A stretch of DNA of 64,000 bases from Prostheceraeus crozeri (Eukaryota; Platyhelminthes; Polycladida; Euryleptidae). The notes under the pieces were generated by a model. The model searched no databases. It saw only the letters and a list, made by a program, of their open reading frames with translations, and had not been told where the DNA came from. Positions 47,541 through 58,020 of the stretch are shown one piece after another. The DNA is taken from assembly GCA_907163375.1 (NCBI GenBank), contig CAJQUW010000909.1:310001-374000 (forward strand), in the 5' to 3' direction. Positions within the stretch are counted from its first letter, which is position 1. The number at the start of each line of letters is the position of its first letter. A program made the position numbers and the translations under genes.

Positions 47541-49200
47541 TTTTTACTGAATTTTCACCCCTAGCACAGCTATGAGCCATGAACGAAGCTAGGGGTTACT
47601 CAATGAAAAGTAAAAATTGTATTATTCTAAATAAATAAAATAATAATAAAAAAAAACAGATCTTCTAATCTGATTAAACTGTCCCCATCAGAAACATGTT
47701 CGCACGCCTCTTGAAAGTATCAAGATTGTATTGGTCAGGGAAAGTGGTCTGGGGAAGCTGATTCCAAAGCTGCGCCGTGCGAACAAAAAAGCTTTTCGAG
47801 CGACTCACAGTACGTGCGCGTTCTAAGCTCACATGATAGCATGTGAGTGCATTAGCTCTGCGTGTGCTTCTGGAGAAGATCTTAGGTTTGGGTACGCACT
47901 CATTTACTGCAGAGCTGATTCTACCGAAATAGTACCTGTAGAAGAGACTGAGTGAAGCAACATCCCGTCTGACGGAGAGCGGCTGCAACTTGCTAGCAAG
48001 TTTTTCACCCATGAGATTCTTGACACGTTTCTCAACCCGTTCAAGGAGGTTAAGATGCGTTTGTGGGGCGCCTGCCCACAGATGACAACAATACTCCATC
48101 AGAGGACGAATAGTGGACTTGTAAAGATAGCAGACAGTCTGTGGTGGAAGATAGCTGCTGGCACGATAGAGACTACCAATGCGTTGAGCTGCCTGCTTGC
48201 TAATGGATTGGATGTACGGTTTCCATGACAAGTCCTTCGTAACCGCCAATCCAAGGAAGGAGATGGAATCTTGTTCTCTGATCCTATTATCTGACATCTT
48301 AATGCTATGATCATCATCTCCTTTAAGTCGTGAGTGCAGAATACTCTGAGTTTTTGAAGGATTGAAGGAAACAAGCCAATTGGCGCCCCATTCTGAGACC
48401 CTGCGTAAGTCTTCATTAAGAACGTCGCATAGCTGCTGACGTTGCTGAGTGTTCTTAGCGAGTCGCTCATTGGAATTGAAGAGTGTTGTGTCATCTGCAT
48501 ACATCACCAATTTACTCACTAGGCAGTCTGGGAGGTCGTTGATGTACAGCAGAAAAAGAGTGGGTCCCAAAATTGACCCTTGAGGAACTCCTGCATTGAC
48601 AAACTTGGTGGAAGACTTTTGGCCATCTAAGACGACAGATATCTGCTGGTCACTAAGAAAAGAAGCAAGAAGTTTGTGGAGTTGATTAGCAACTCCATAG
48701 GACTTGAGCTTCATAAGGAGTCCCTGATGCCAGACTTTATCGAATGCCTTGGAAATATCCAAGGCAACTGATCTCGTCTCACCTTGTCTGTCAAGGACAC
48801 GACTCACATGTTCAGTGACATATGAAAGAAGATCTGCAGTTGATCGAGAGTGCCTGAAGCCATACTGTTCTTCTGATAGAAGGTTCTGAGTTTCAAGGAA
48901 GTTAACAATGTGTTGGTTAATCACTGCTTCAAAAATCTTGCCAGCAATTGGAAGCAGGCTGATAGGACGGTAACTAGATGGAAGAGATGAGTCAGAACCT
49001 TTCTTTGGAACTGGAACCACGGAAGCTACTTTCCAACAAGAGGGAAACTCACCGGTGGATACACATCTACTAAACAGTTTAGATAAAAGTGGAGAAAGCT
49101 CAGGTGAGAGATGCTTGAAGACCGAAACCGGGATGCCATCTGGTCCACTAGACTTAGAGCTATCGAGACCGGCGATGATCTTTTTGACGAAGTTTCCCCG
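47541..49200 (-). mobile_element. LINE (jockey/CR1-like), copy 2, polymerase open
   Basis: The - strand open frame 47674-49020 gives 448 codons: [21 protein letters not shown] (residues about 86-97), VPQGSILGP (about 145) and YADDTTLF (about 174-181), then the C-terminal [12 protein letters not shown] region. The frame continues upstream ([28 protein letters not shown]) to about 49200, where the element is 5'-truncated before its endonuclease. The 3' end is a run of about 12 T at 47541 (poly-A on the - strand). About 95% identical by eye to copy 1, so a recently active family. Confidence 0.93.
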
Positions 49201-49449
49201 CGGCCAGCGTTTGCCGTGTTTCTGCTTCTGCAGTCACAGTGAGTGAGAGACTCAGCTGTTTTCTGGGAACTCTCATAGATAGCGACTCGCTCACGTCACG
49301 ATCCATGTGCCACTACGGTTATTTACATTCTGTGTCGTGGCGCAACGTTTTGTTATCTTGGTCTGTAGGCAATGAACGTGGGTTCCCTTATACGTGAAGT
49401 GGGAATCGAACCCCGGCCGATTTTTTTGACGTTTTATTATCTCCTTCAA

Positions 49450-52430
49450 ATGTTTCGCTCTAATTTACGTCGTGTCAGTTTGTTTGCTGTCTTCTACTGA
49501 GATGCCTTCCCACTACAAAGATCTTCGACTCCGACCTGCTCATTGCCCCTGTATTGACCGCACGTCACGAAGGAAGCTACAGTACCTGAAAATCTACGTT
49601 CGCTATATTCCTGTCATCTCTCAATCTTCGTGTTTATGTACACCAGAATGTCGCTCTTTGTGGGATTCGGGTATTCGAAGAAACCATCTTATATTTCTGG
49701 CAGATAAGTCGACTGAGAGGAAGTATCGTCGTAATCGTGAGGAGAATAAACCATATATTCCATCGTTAATTCTCTCAAATACAAGATCTTTGAGCAACAA
49801 GATTGATGAAGTGGAACAACACATCTAAAAAATGAAAAACCAGGTATCGTAGTGTTGACAGAAACATGGCTTGACGAGTCAATACCTGATACTAGAATTT
49901 CTATCTCAGACTATACGATTTCACGCAATGATCGCAATAGATTTAGCGGAGGAATTAGCATTTATTCACATAATGGTCTGCAATTTCAATATTTGAATGG
50001 TGATCTAGTTGACACTCTGAATGCTTGTGATAGTGAAATTCTTGCAATGATGTTTCCGGCGTTGCATATGCTATTAATCGCAGTTTATCATCCCTTTTGG
50101 AATGATTCATTGATGAATGAAGCAGCCATCTTTTGCATTATGGATATTATCATGCGTGTCTCATCATCGTCTTCCTCTATTCAGCTGAACATAATTGTTT
50201 GTGGTGACTTAAATGGGCTTCTCTCTGACTTGGACGAATTTGAACAAATATCTGGATTGAAGTGCATTGTGAAGAAGAGCACTAGAGGTGAACGAATATT
50301 GCACCAGATTATCACCAACATAGATTCTGATAGTGCTCCCTAAGTCAGTTCCTTTTGGTCGTTCTGACCACAGTGTTGTGATCTGGACTCCTTGCAGAAG
50401 ACGAATCCGCACCACAAAGAAGAGAATAAGAAATATCTGCAGAGCAAACCAAAATTCTCTTGAACGATTGACTTCAATGGTTGATTGGTCACTGCTGGAT
50501 GGTTTCTTGGACCTAAACTTGGCCGTTATTGCTCTTCAGAATGTCTTTTGGTTCCTGTTTGACTCATGTTTTCCATAGGTTTCGCTCCAATGATCCTCCA
50601 TGGATGAATTCGACACTTAAGATACTGATGGATAAGCGTGAAAAGGATTTTCAGAGCAATCTAACGGCCTCTTATCTTCAATTACGTGACGAAGTCGTTA
50701 GTTATGAAAAATCTCTAGAGAAAGGTTACCTCAATGGAATTGAAGCTAGCAGAAGTTCAATGGAGTCCTGGAAGAAAATCAAGGCTATCTCGCGAATTCA
50801 GAAGAATACTTCGAGCTCTACCACTCCGTCCGCTAATCAGTTGAATGATCATTTTTCTTCTGTGTTTGTGGAGGATGATCTCGCCTACCCGTCTCAACCA
50901 GAGATCATCAACTTTCCGGATCATGGTATTGAAGTTAGTGATTATGAAGTTTTCAGTTTATGTGCAGTTTAAAAAAAGGGCGTGGTGGTCCTGACGGTCT
51001 CCCATTTTTTGTTTTTAAGAATAATTCTAATGTTCAGCAACGGCAAATAGTTTCAATAGATGTTTTTCTGATTGCATTTTTCTTATGTTGTTTAAAAATG
51101 CAGAAATTGTACCTAAGAAATCTAGTGCTAATACACCTGATGACCATCGTCCTATTTCTATGGTGTGTATTCTCTCTAAAATAATCGAGAAAATAGTTGT
51201 TAATAAGTGGTTGATTCCTAATCTTTCCAACAAACTCCATCCTTCACAGTTTGCGTATTCACTGCGCGCCGGAAAAGGTACTACCAATGCGCTAACTCTA
51301 CTATACCATCATATTGTGATATTTTTGGATGTTGATTCTGGCGGAGTGCGTTTGTTAATGGCTGACTATTCAAAAGCCTTTGATCGACTGAGTTTCAAGT
51401 CCATCGTTCTGTCTCGTTAAGTTTAAGCTACCGCATCAAGATATATTGTTAATCATTGTTTTTTACGTGATCGTAAGTAGTGTGTGTTAGTTAACAGTGA
51501 CTATTCATATTGGTCCCCTATAACCAGTGGGGTGCCTCAAGGAAGTATAACAGAGCCTTTGCTTTTTCCCAATGTAATAGACTCGCTTCATCCTGCTTCT
51601 GATAACACGACTTGAATAAAGTATGCTGATGACGTTATCATGGCTCACTTCATTCGCAAACATTGTTTGCGATGATCATTATTGCATGATTGTTTGCAAG
51701 AAGAATGGCAGCATCTTGAGAGTTGGGCATCTTCCGCAGGTTTGACTTTGAACTACCAGAAAAGCCGTGTAATGAACTATATCACCGAAACAAACCTTTC
51801 TTGTAATCCTGTCTTGTCTCCGTCGAATGATGTAATTTCTACAGTTACTTCAGTCAAGATTTTAGGAGTGATTTTTTCGTTTTCGTCGGACTTGTCATGG
51901 AACTTGCATATTAGTGAGATTATCAATAAATGTTACAAACGCTTTTAATCCTCAAAAATTTGAATCGTGCTGGTAGTCCACATACGATCATTCATAATTG
52001 CTATGTTGCTTTTATCAGATCATTGCTGCTCTATAGATTCCCATGCTTTTGTAATATACCAGATTACCTTCTGAAAAAACTTGTGCGTATCGAACGTCGA
52101 GCTGGTAAATTTTTTAAGAGAATTGTTTTCAGTGATTTGATCGCCTCATCAGAAAAAATTGTATGAAACTTTTCACGAATATCTTGAAAGATGATTGTCA
52201 TCCACAGCGTGTAATGACAAAAAGTCGTGTCCCAACCAAAAGAAATAGTACCACCTTGAAAGCTCAGGTCAAAGACTGCCCGTTTCAGAGTCATTTATTC
52301 GCTTTGGATGGCGTAGCTGACGTGCTTTTTTATGTCTATTAATTACTCTATCGTCTTCAACTATGAACTGTATCATTTTGTAATGTGTTCACCGCACCAC
52401 CGTGAAACAATAAAGGATTATTCTATTCGT
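49450..52430 (+). mobile_element. decayed LINE, endonuclease plus polymerase
   Basis: Head-to-head with the previous element. The endonuclease is in 49740-50430 with SLILSNTRSLSNKIDEVE, TETWLDESIPD, IIVCGDLNG and FGRSDHSVV. The polymerase is in 50960-52170 with DDHRPISMVCILSKIIEK, QFAYSLRAGKGTTNAL, LMADYSKAFDRL, GVPQGS-like (near 51530) and KYADDVIM (near 51620). Multiple stops and frame changes break it. The 3' end is near AATAAAGGATTATTCT (about 52410). It belongs to a different and older family than the 47541 element, in the jockey/CR1 superfamily. Confidence 0.88.
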
Positions 52431-52879
52431 AAATACGCGTTTTCATAAATCGAAATATGCCAACGCAAAGCGTGTTTGCCTTTTTAACCGTCGCTGTGAC
52501 GCGCGCCCGCAAATAAAATTCCTCTATTATAAATTTGTCACGCAATTGACAATCATGCACTGTACAGTTTACATGTTTTCATAACTGTTTTGTACAGTCT
52601 TTGGGTTCTGTACTAGTCTATAAATCCATTAATAGAATCATTATTAGAAAAATTGTACGTGTTTATCGAGGAAGCTCAAACCATAGACATCAACGCCTGT
52701 TAAAAGCGTTCGTCATGATAGTTGTAATTGAAAACCTAATAAATGAAACTCGACTGTGCATCAACGAAATGTGCCGGGATAGATATACCAAGTTTTGAGA
52801 GGGTCCGTCAATGCTATTTTAGAAGTAAGCGACCCAGTTGTCATTCCAGAAATTCCGGTCGGTTTCCACTGTGGAGTAA

Positions 52880-53080
52880 TCGCTGATCAGTGCTTTTCAA
52901 TCATCTCCAATTTCTTGGAAATCATACCCTATATCACGAGCCTCTGATTGGATGAGACATGCCATCACTCGATTTACAGCTGGTTAGCTGTCATTGTAGC
53001 CATCTGATGGAGCGCTACCTAGTACAGCTGGGGCACCTAGGTTAAAATCCCAACATGGAATATCAGCCTATACATTCATT
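52880..53080 (+). repeat. SINE family copy B
   Basis: Matches the reverse complement of 42040-42245. It has GCTGATCAGTGCTTTTCAAT, CTCTGATTGGATGAGACATG, CAGCTGGTTAGCTGTCATTG and the tRNA-like end GATGGAGCGCTACCTAGTAC with the B-box-like GGTTAAAATCCC. The order of body then tRNA-like part is the same as in copy A. Confidence 0.65.
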
Positions 53081-53250
53081 TTCGCCAAGAGAGGATGGAA
53101 TCTCCATTTATAAAGCGGAATCCTATAGTAGGTAATTACGAGTCTTGTGGGAGAATTGGGAGAGCCAGCATTGGCTAGAAAATGGATCAGTTGGTTAATT
53201 ATTCCTCCGCGTTTCTATTAGTAGTAAGTAGCGTTTTTATTCGTGAAATA

Positions 53251-54627
53251 CAGGGTGGTTGGATAGTCGCTCCTTATTTGTAGAAGCCTAAAAAACAAAG
53301 AAATATATGTACTAAGAAATCAAAGCAAATTTTATATTATTCCATGAATCATGCCATTTTCTTCTTCAAAAAATTACAATTCAATGTGTGCACCATCCTT
53401 ATGAATACACTGTCTAAGTCTTATCGACACCTGTTCCGTTGCTGATCTTAAGAGTTCAGGAGGAACATTTTCAATGACTTCACGGATCCTGTTCTCTAGC
53501 TCGTCAATGGTCCTCGGTGAAGTTTTGTAGACTTCCTCTTTGGCCCATCCCCTCAAAAAGAAATCACATGGCATGAAATCCGGACTTCGCGCTGGCCAAT
53601 CTGTTGGTCCACGTCGACCCATCCAACGCCCTGGGAAGTGGTCGTCGAGCCAAGTTCTCACTGTTAGTGCATAATGTGGAGGAGCACCGTCTTGTATAAA
53701 AATTAATTCGTTGGCTTCTTCCCATTCAGTAATTGTTGGCCAAACGAAATTCTCCAACATGTGCAAGTATCGTTGACTATTCATAGTATCACGAATGATG
53801 TATGGCCCAAGAATCCTTGTTGAATCCTTTCCGTAATTTCCTTTGGATCATTCTCACACCAATAGTGACAATAGCGCCTGTTGACAAAGCCACCCACACG
53901 AAACACGGCTTCATCTGTCCAGAGAATCTTCGAACTCAGCTCAGGGCAATCTTCAAACCATGCCAGCATCGTTTCACAAAACTCCACCCGTCTATCACAG
54001 GCTTCCGGAAACAGTTGCTGGACATAATGAGGCTTCCACTGGCGGTATCGTAAATCCTCATGAAGAACATTCAGGATAGTGTGACGGCATATCCCACTTT
54101 CACGGGCAGCTTGCCTTGTTGACTTGGAAGGGCTCCTGTCAAACATCTCCCTCACCAGTTCCACATCCGCGTCTGACTTTGTCAAAGGTCTTCCAGATCT
54201 GGCGGAATCAAGAACGCTGTCAGTTGTCATCAGTTTGCGGTAGCAGTTCTTAATTGTCTTAGGGTCAAGATTTGAATGTCTTCCATGTTGGGATCTCCAC
54301 CATCGCTGAACTTGTACAACAGCCTGCCAAACCTCGTATCTAGCGGCAAATCTTGTTCTGTCTTCAATGCTTAAAGTAGGCGACATTTCGTAAGTAAAAT
54401 CAACAATGTTGTGATCAAATTGCATGTAGAGAATTAATATAACGGATAACTTTCGCGGACAGAGTGGTGATCATTACTCACATTCTAATTGACTGAACAG
54501 TTTCATGATTTGTCATAAGAAATGGCAGGTCTCATGCAATCTTAAAATATGAAGTTTCAATCAAACGACCATATACTTCCGAAAATATAGCTAAGTAGAA
54601 TCAGGGAGCGACTTTGCAACCACCCTG
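53251..54627 (-). mobile_element. visitor-type (DD41D) Tc1/mariner-superfamily element
   Basis: Ends CAGGGTGGTTGGATAGTCGC.. and CAGGGTGGTTGCAAAGTCGC.. match at 21 of 23 positions. They are flanked by TA at 53249-53250 and 54628-54629. Length is 1,377 bp, with one transposase gene on the - strand. The element is complete at its ends but its gene is broken. Confidence 0.9.
53374..54425 (-). pseudogene. DD41D transposase, frameshift and internal gap
   Basis: The frame from 54425 contains a helix-turn-helix region (TFEMSP-like start, KSTRQAARESGICRHTI) and the first catalytic Asp in ILWTDEAVF (about residue 171). The second frame from 53784 has FIQDGAPPHYAL and WPARSPDFMPCDFFL. I count 41 residues between the Asp of QDG and the Asp of PCD, the visitor-group spacing. 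Between ITERIQQ and GFLG the usual strand with K.TVW is absent, a small internal loss. Just after it the frame shifts at a shortened C run near 53810. Confidence 0.88.
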
Positions 54628-54649
54628 TAGAAATCATCAAATACATGAA

Positions 54650-57300
54650 GACATGCACACTTTCGACACATCTGCATAAAGAGATAAATTGCAATAATCT
54701 AATGAATAAATGTACATCCATTAATTATTAGAGGAATTAAAATAGCGACACATAAAAGGAAGAAAAGAATTTGTTTAAGTTACGGAGTGACTGAGAGGCA
54801 CACAGTACTTCTTTGAGCATCTTAGAACTGATGGCATGCCACCAGTGAGAAGATGGTTTACGTCTCGAGACAACCGAGTCCATAAACTGGAGGCCAAGCG
54901 CAGGCGTCGATCATCAAGCAAGCCTGATGTGCAGTTACTTGTTCATTTAATTTTCATTGTTGTAGTCATAACAAATGATGTGGTAGGCTCGATTATGTGC
55001 CTTTCTCAAGGTCTTTGCTTGTTTATTGTTCAGACCCACAAACAATGGACAGCAATATTCCATGACTGAACGCATTATCACTTCGTAGACTCGATGAAGA
55101 TCTCAGGTTGAAATGATAGGTCTCAATCTACGCAATATGTGAAGCCTTAAATTTTCGAGTTATACCTTAAGCACGTACCTCCTGGTTAGGTGCGCAAATG
55201 CATCTCAGGTTCAAGTTACGTACTTAAGTGGGAGGTTCCTGTATATTGGAGGATAGCTGATCTTTCTGTTGTTTGGCGCTGTACTTGCCGACTGGTCCAT
55301 AATCCTGAAACATAATCCTCTCGCAGAATTCATCATTCTGTCAGTCCAGATCTTGGCTTTCAAAACTTCCGACTTTTACTTTCTCTTTCAGGTAATTGAA
55401 CTTGTCCCATTCCTTGATGCGGTAACCTTGCCAGCGGTACATAATCAGCGCTTTAGTGAGTGGCGTTATCCACTCTTTATCACCTGAGGTAATAGGATCG
55501 TATCTGATAGGAATCGTCAATTGAATGAGGTTGTTCAAGAGATCTGAAAATTTGAACCACACAGTGTCGATATCATCCTTATCATGAAACAGCACACTCC
55601 AATCAAACAAATTTGAGTGATAATACAGCGAGTCGAGATAAGATTGCCGAATATCAAAAAGCATATGCCAACGGGTGATTGTTGGACGAACTGCACAGTT
55701 CTTCAGAATACAGAAAAGCATCTTGTGATCGTTATTGCCTATGGGAGCGTCATATGAAACATTGTTGGGATGGCAAACTTACAACAAATCGTTTGAAACC
55801 AAAATATGATCAAATGTGCCATTCATGTAGAATGCTTTACTAGATCCGTGAGTGTCAAGTCACGACAGACCGGCAAAACATTTAAGTGATTAAAGTCACC
55901 AAAAATAATTATATAATGATTGGGTTTTTCAGCAAGAAAGAAGTCGATAATGCGTACAAAGTGCTTATGTGCAGCTTGCAAGTCTGTGCTCGTAGAAGCG
56001 GATGGAGGTATGTAAACACAAACACAATATCTAAAAGGAGAGGACGTCAAGAATTAGATTTTCTACATCCTTGGTCATTAAAATGGACATGATCTTGCAG
56101 ATAGATGGCTTCTCCGCCTCCACGTCGACCATCCCGATCAGTTCAACAAACGATGTAGCCTGGGCTTTGTATAAGAGATGAGTCCACATGTGATCCAAGT
56201 CATGTATCAGAAATACCAGTAACTGTAGGTTGCTTTATATTGACCACAGTCTAAAGTTCGCATAACTTGGGGAGAATGGACTGTGCATTTAATAACAATA
56301 TTCTTGGAAATAATCTTAAGTCTGATAAAATCTTCTGAGGATTGCTTTGGACGGAATCAGACACTATTTGATTATGTCGAATACGCACCCTCTCGCCATT
56401 TTTGCGTCTCTTCCTAAAATTATCTTGCAAGCATTTCTGTTGTTGTCTCTGGTCTGGTTAAATCGTGATTGATATATACTTGCCTGAATTCACTAACTCG
56501 ACGAAGTTTTGCGAAGAAGTGCTGATTTATGGTCTTATCTTTACACTTGATCTTTTGGAGTCTCGGTTTATTGTGTACTATTTTTCCCACTCTGGAATGT
56601 CTGCTACTCCGCAAGGACCTAACCTAACAACAAAGCTCATTCGCAATTTTGCAAATTATCATCCGATCATTTTCTCTTGTGATCTATGGACCCTTGATTA
56701 TGTTCTGGCAAACCTGAAATAATCAGAAAATTGCTCTTCTTGATTCTGACTGAGCTCAGCTTCTTCAATTACAATCTCAGAAAATTCTTTGAGAGTATTC
56801 GAAGTCGTCACATTTCCCGAGTATCAGGTTTTCATTTTTCAAATTTGCAATGCTGTTTGAAAAAGACTCAAGCTTTGAGGTGAGTGGCTGGAGATGTTTA
56901 GCAAATATACTTTCCTCTGTTCGTTCCATAGATGTAGCTTGGAAGGACGCCGAGTTGGACTGATCTCTCAACGCAGTAGGTTCACCAGGAACAAGTTCAT
57001 GTTGCTTTCTGAGCTCCTAAATCGCTTTGATAAGGTCCTTCTTTGCAATTTTGCTAGTTTTCAAAATATTATCTTCGGACATCAAGGCGATCTCGTTTAC
57101 AAATGTCATATTAGATTTGGTGCATTAAGTTTTGCGTCAAAAAATCTACGATTAGAACCTATGACCTCCGACACACTGGCCCTGATGCCAATGTTCTCTG
57201 CCGATGCCACAATCAGAGTGATGATTGATTTATTTAATCGGAGCAATGAAAATTCCAGTGAATAACCAGTGCGATCTGATGAAGCAATGCAACAGACAGA
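54650..57300 (-). mobile_element. decayed LINE with ORF1-like and endonuclease parts
   Basis: On the - strand from 57300 downwards come an ORF1-like, coiled-coil-like part (KHLQPLTSKLESFSNSIANL at about 56800-56900; ISGLPEHNQ-like near 56720) and an ORF2 endonuclease (LLLNAQSILPKLCELQ near 56290; CVCVYIPPSAS and IIIFGDFNHL in 55823-56050). A post-endonuclease stretch follows (55341-55721), then a C-terminal piece (RRLRLASSLW, NHLL, near 54850). The reverse-transcriptase core is missing. There are many stops, so it is old. Confidence 0.7.
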
Positions 57301-57318
57301 CTGCAGAACACGCGATCT

Positions 57319-57364
57319 TGGACACTAGAGCGACAGAGATATGGACACTAGAGCGACAGAGATA
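57319..57364. repeat. 23-bp tandem duplication
   Basis: TGGACACTAGAGCGACAGAG(ATA) occurs twice, head to tail, without mismatch. It lies at the 5' edge of the decayed LINE. Confidence 0.9.
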
Positions 57365-57879
57365 GAAAGTAAAGCGATGAACACAAATCGCAGAGGATAG
57401 CCTCAAGATTCCTCAAAAAACGGGAAGGTTTGATAGGAACGCTGTTGTGAACGTCGAAATGATACTACTGATAGGTAGAATATAGAGCCAGACGATATAA
57501 ATTCCAAGAACAGATTATGAGGATAGATTATTCACTATGTACAAAATAATAAGACCCTCACGAGCGACGCAGAGACACGACCAGTCACGCAGACGTTCAG
57601 TGTTCTCAGATGTGGTTTACTCATTCGTTACTTAGATTAGGTTACTGATGCTGATTATCGATGCGAGTTTGATTGGAATTTGACTTTTAAGCAATCATAT
57701 CAAATAAAAACTTGCTGCGTATTTCTGTCAGCAATATTCTCTTGCAAGCAAAACTTGAAGTACTAGCCTGCAAGAATCTATTCAAAAGTAATTGATCAGA
57801 GTTCAAAATTAAGGTATCCAAAGTGACACTTGACTAGCATCACAAGATTCGGGATATTTTACTAATCTATATGGTGTAG

Positions 57880-58020
57880 GGATTACGTTTAACTAAATCG
57901 GCACTTTCGGTTGATCAAAAAAACGTCGATTTCAGATGAATATAAAAAAATGATCGAATACCTTCTACTGATCAATTCGTAGCAGGCCGATTAGAAAAAT
58001 CATTTGTAAGTGCAGCCCTA
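57880..58020 (-). repeat. hAT-like element end, right-facing copy
   Basis: Read inward on the - strand it begins TAGGGCTGCACTTACAAATG and continues TAATCGGCC, TTGATCAGTAGAAGG and ATCTGAAATCGACGTTTTTT. This aligns with 41488-41640, including the CTGAAATCGA.GTT block. Either the right end of a large nested element or an independent MITE copy. Confidence 0.55.

Noticed and set aside
49055-49246. + strand open frame at the LINE border
   Set aside because: The - strand here encodes the continuation of the reverse transcriptase ([13 protein letters not shown]).
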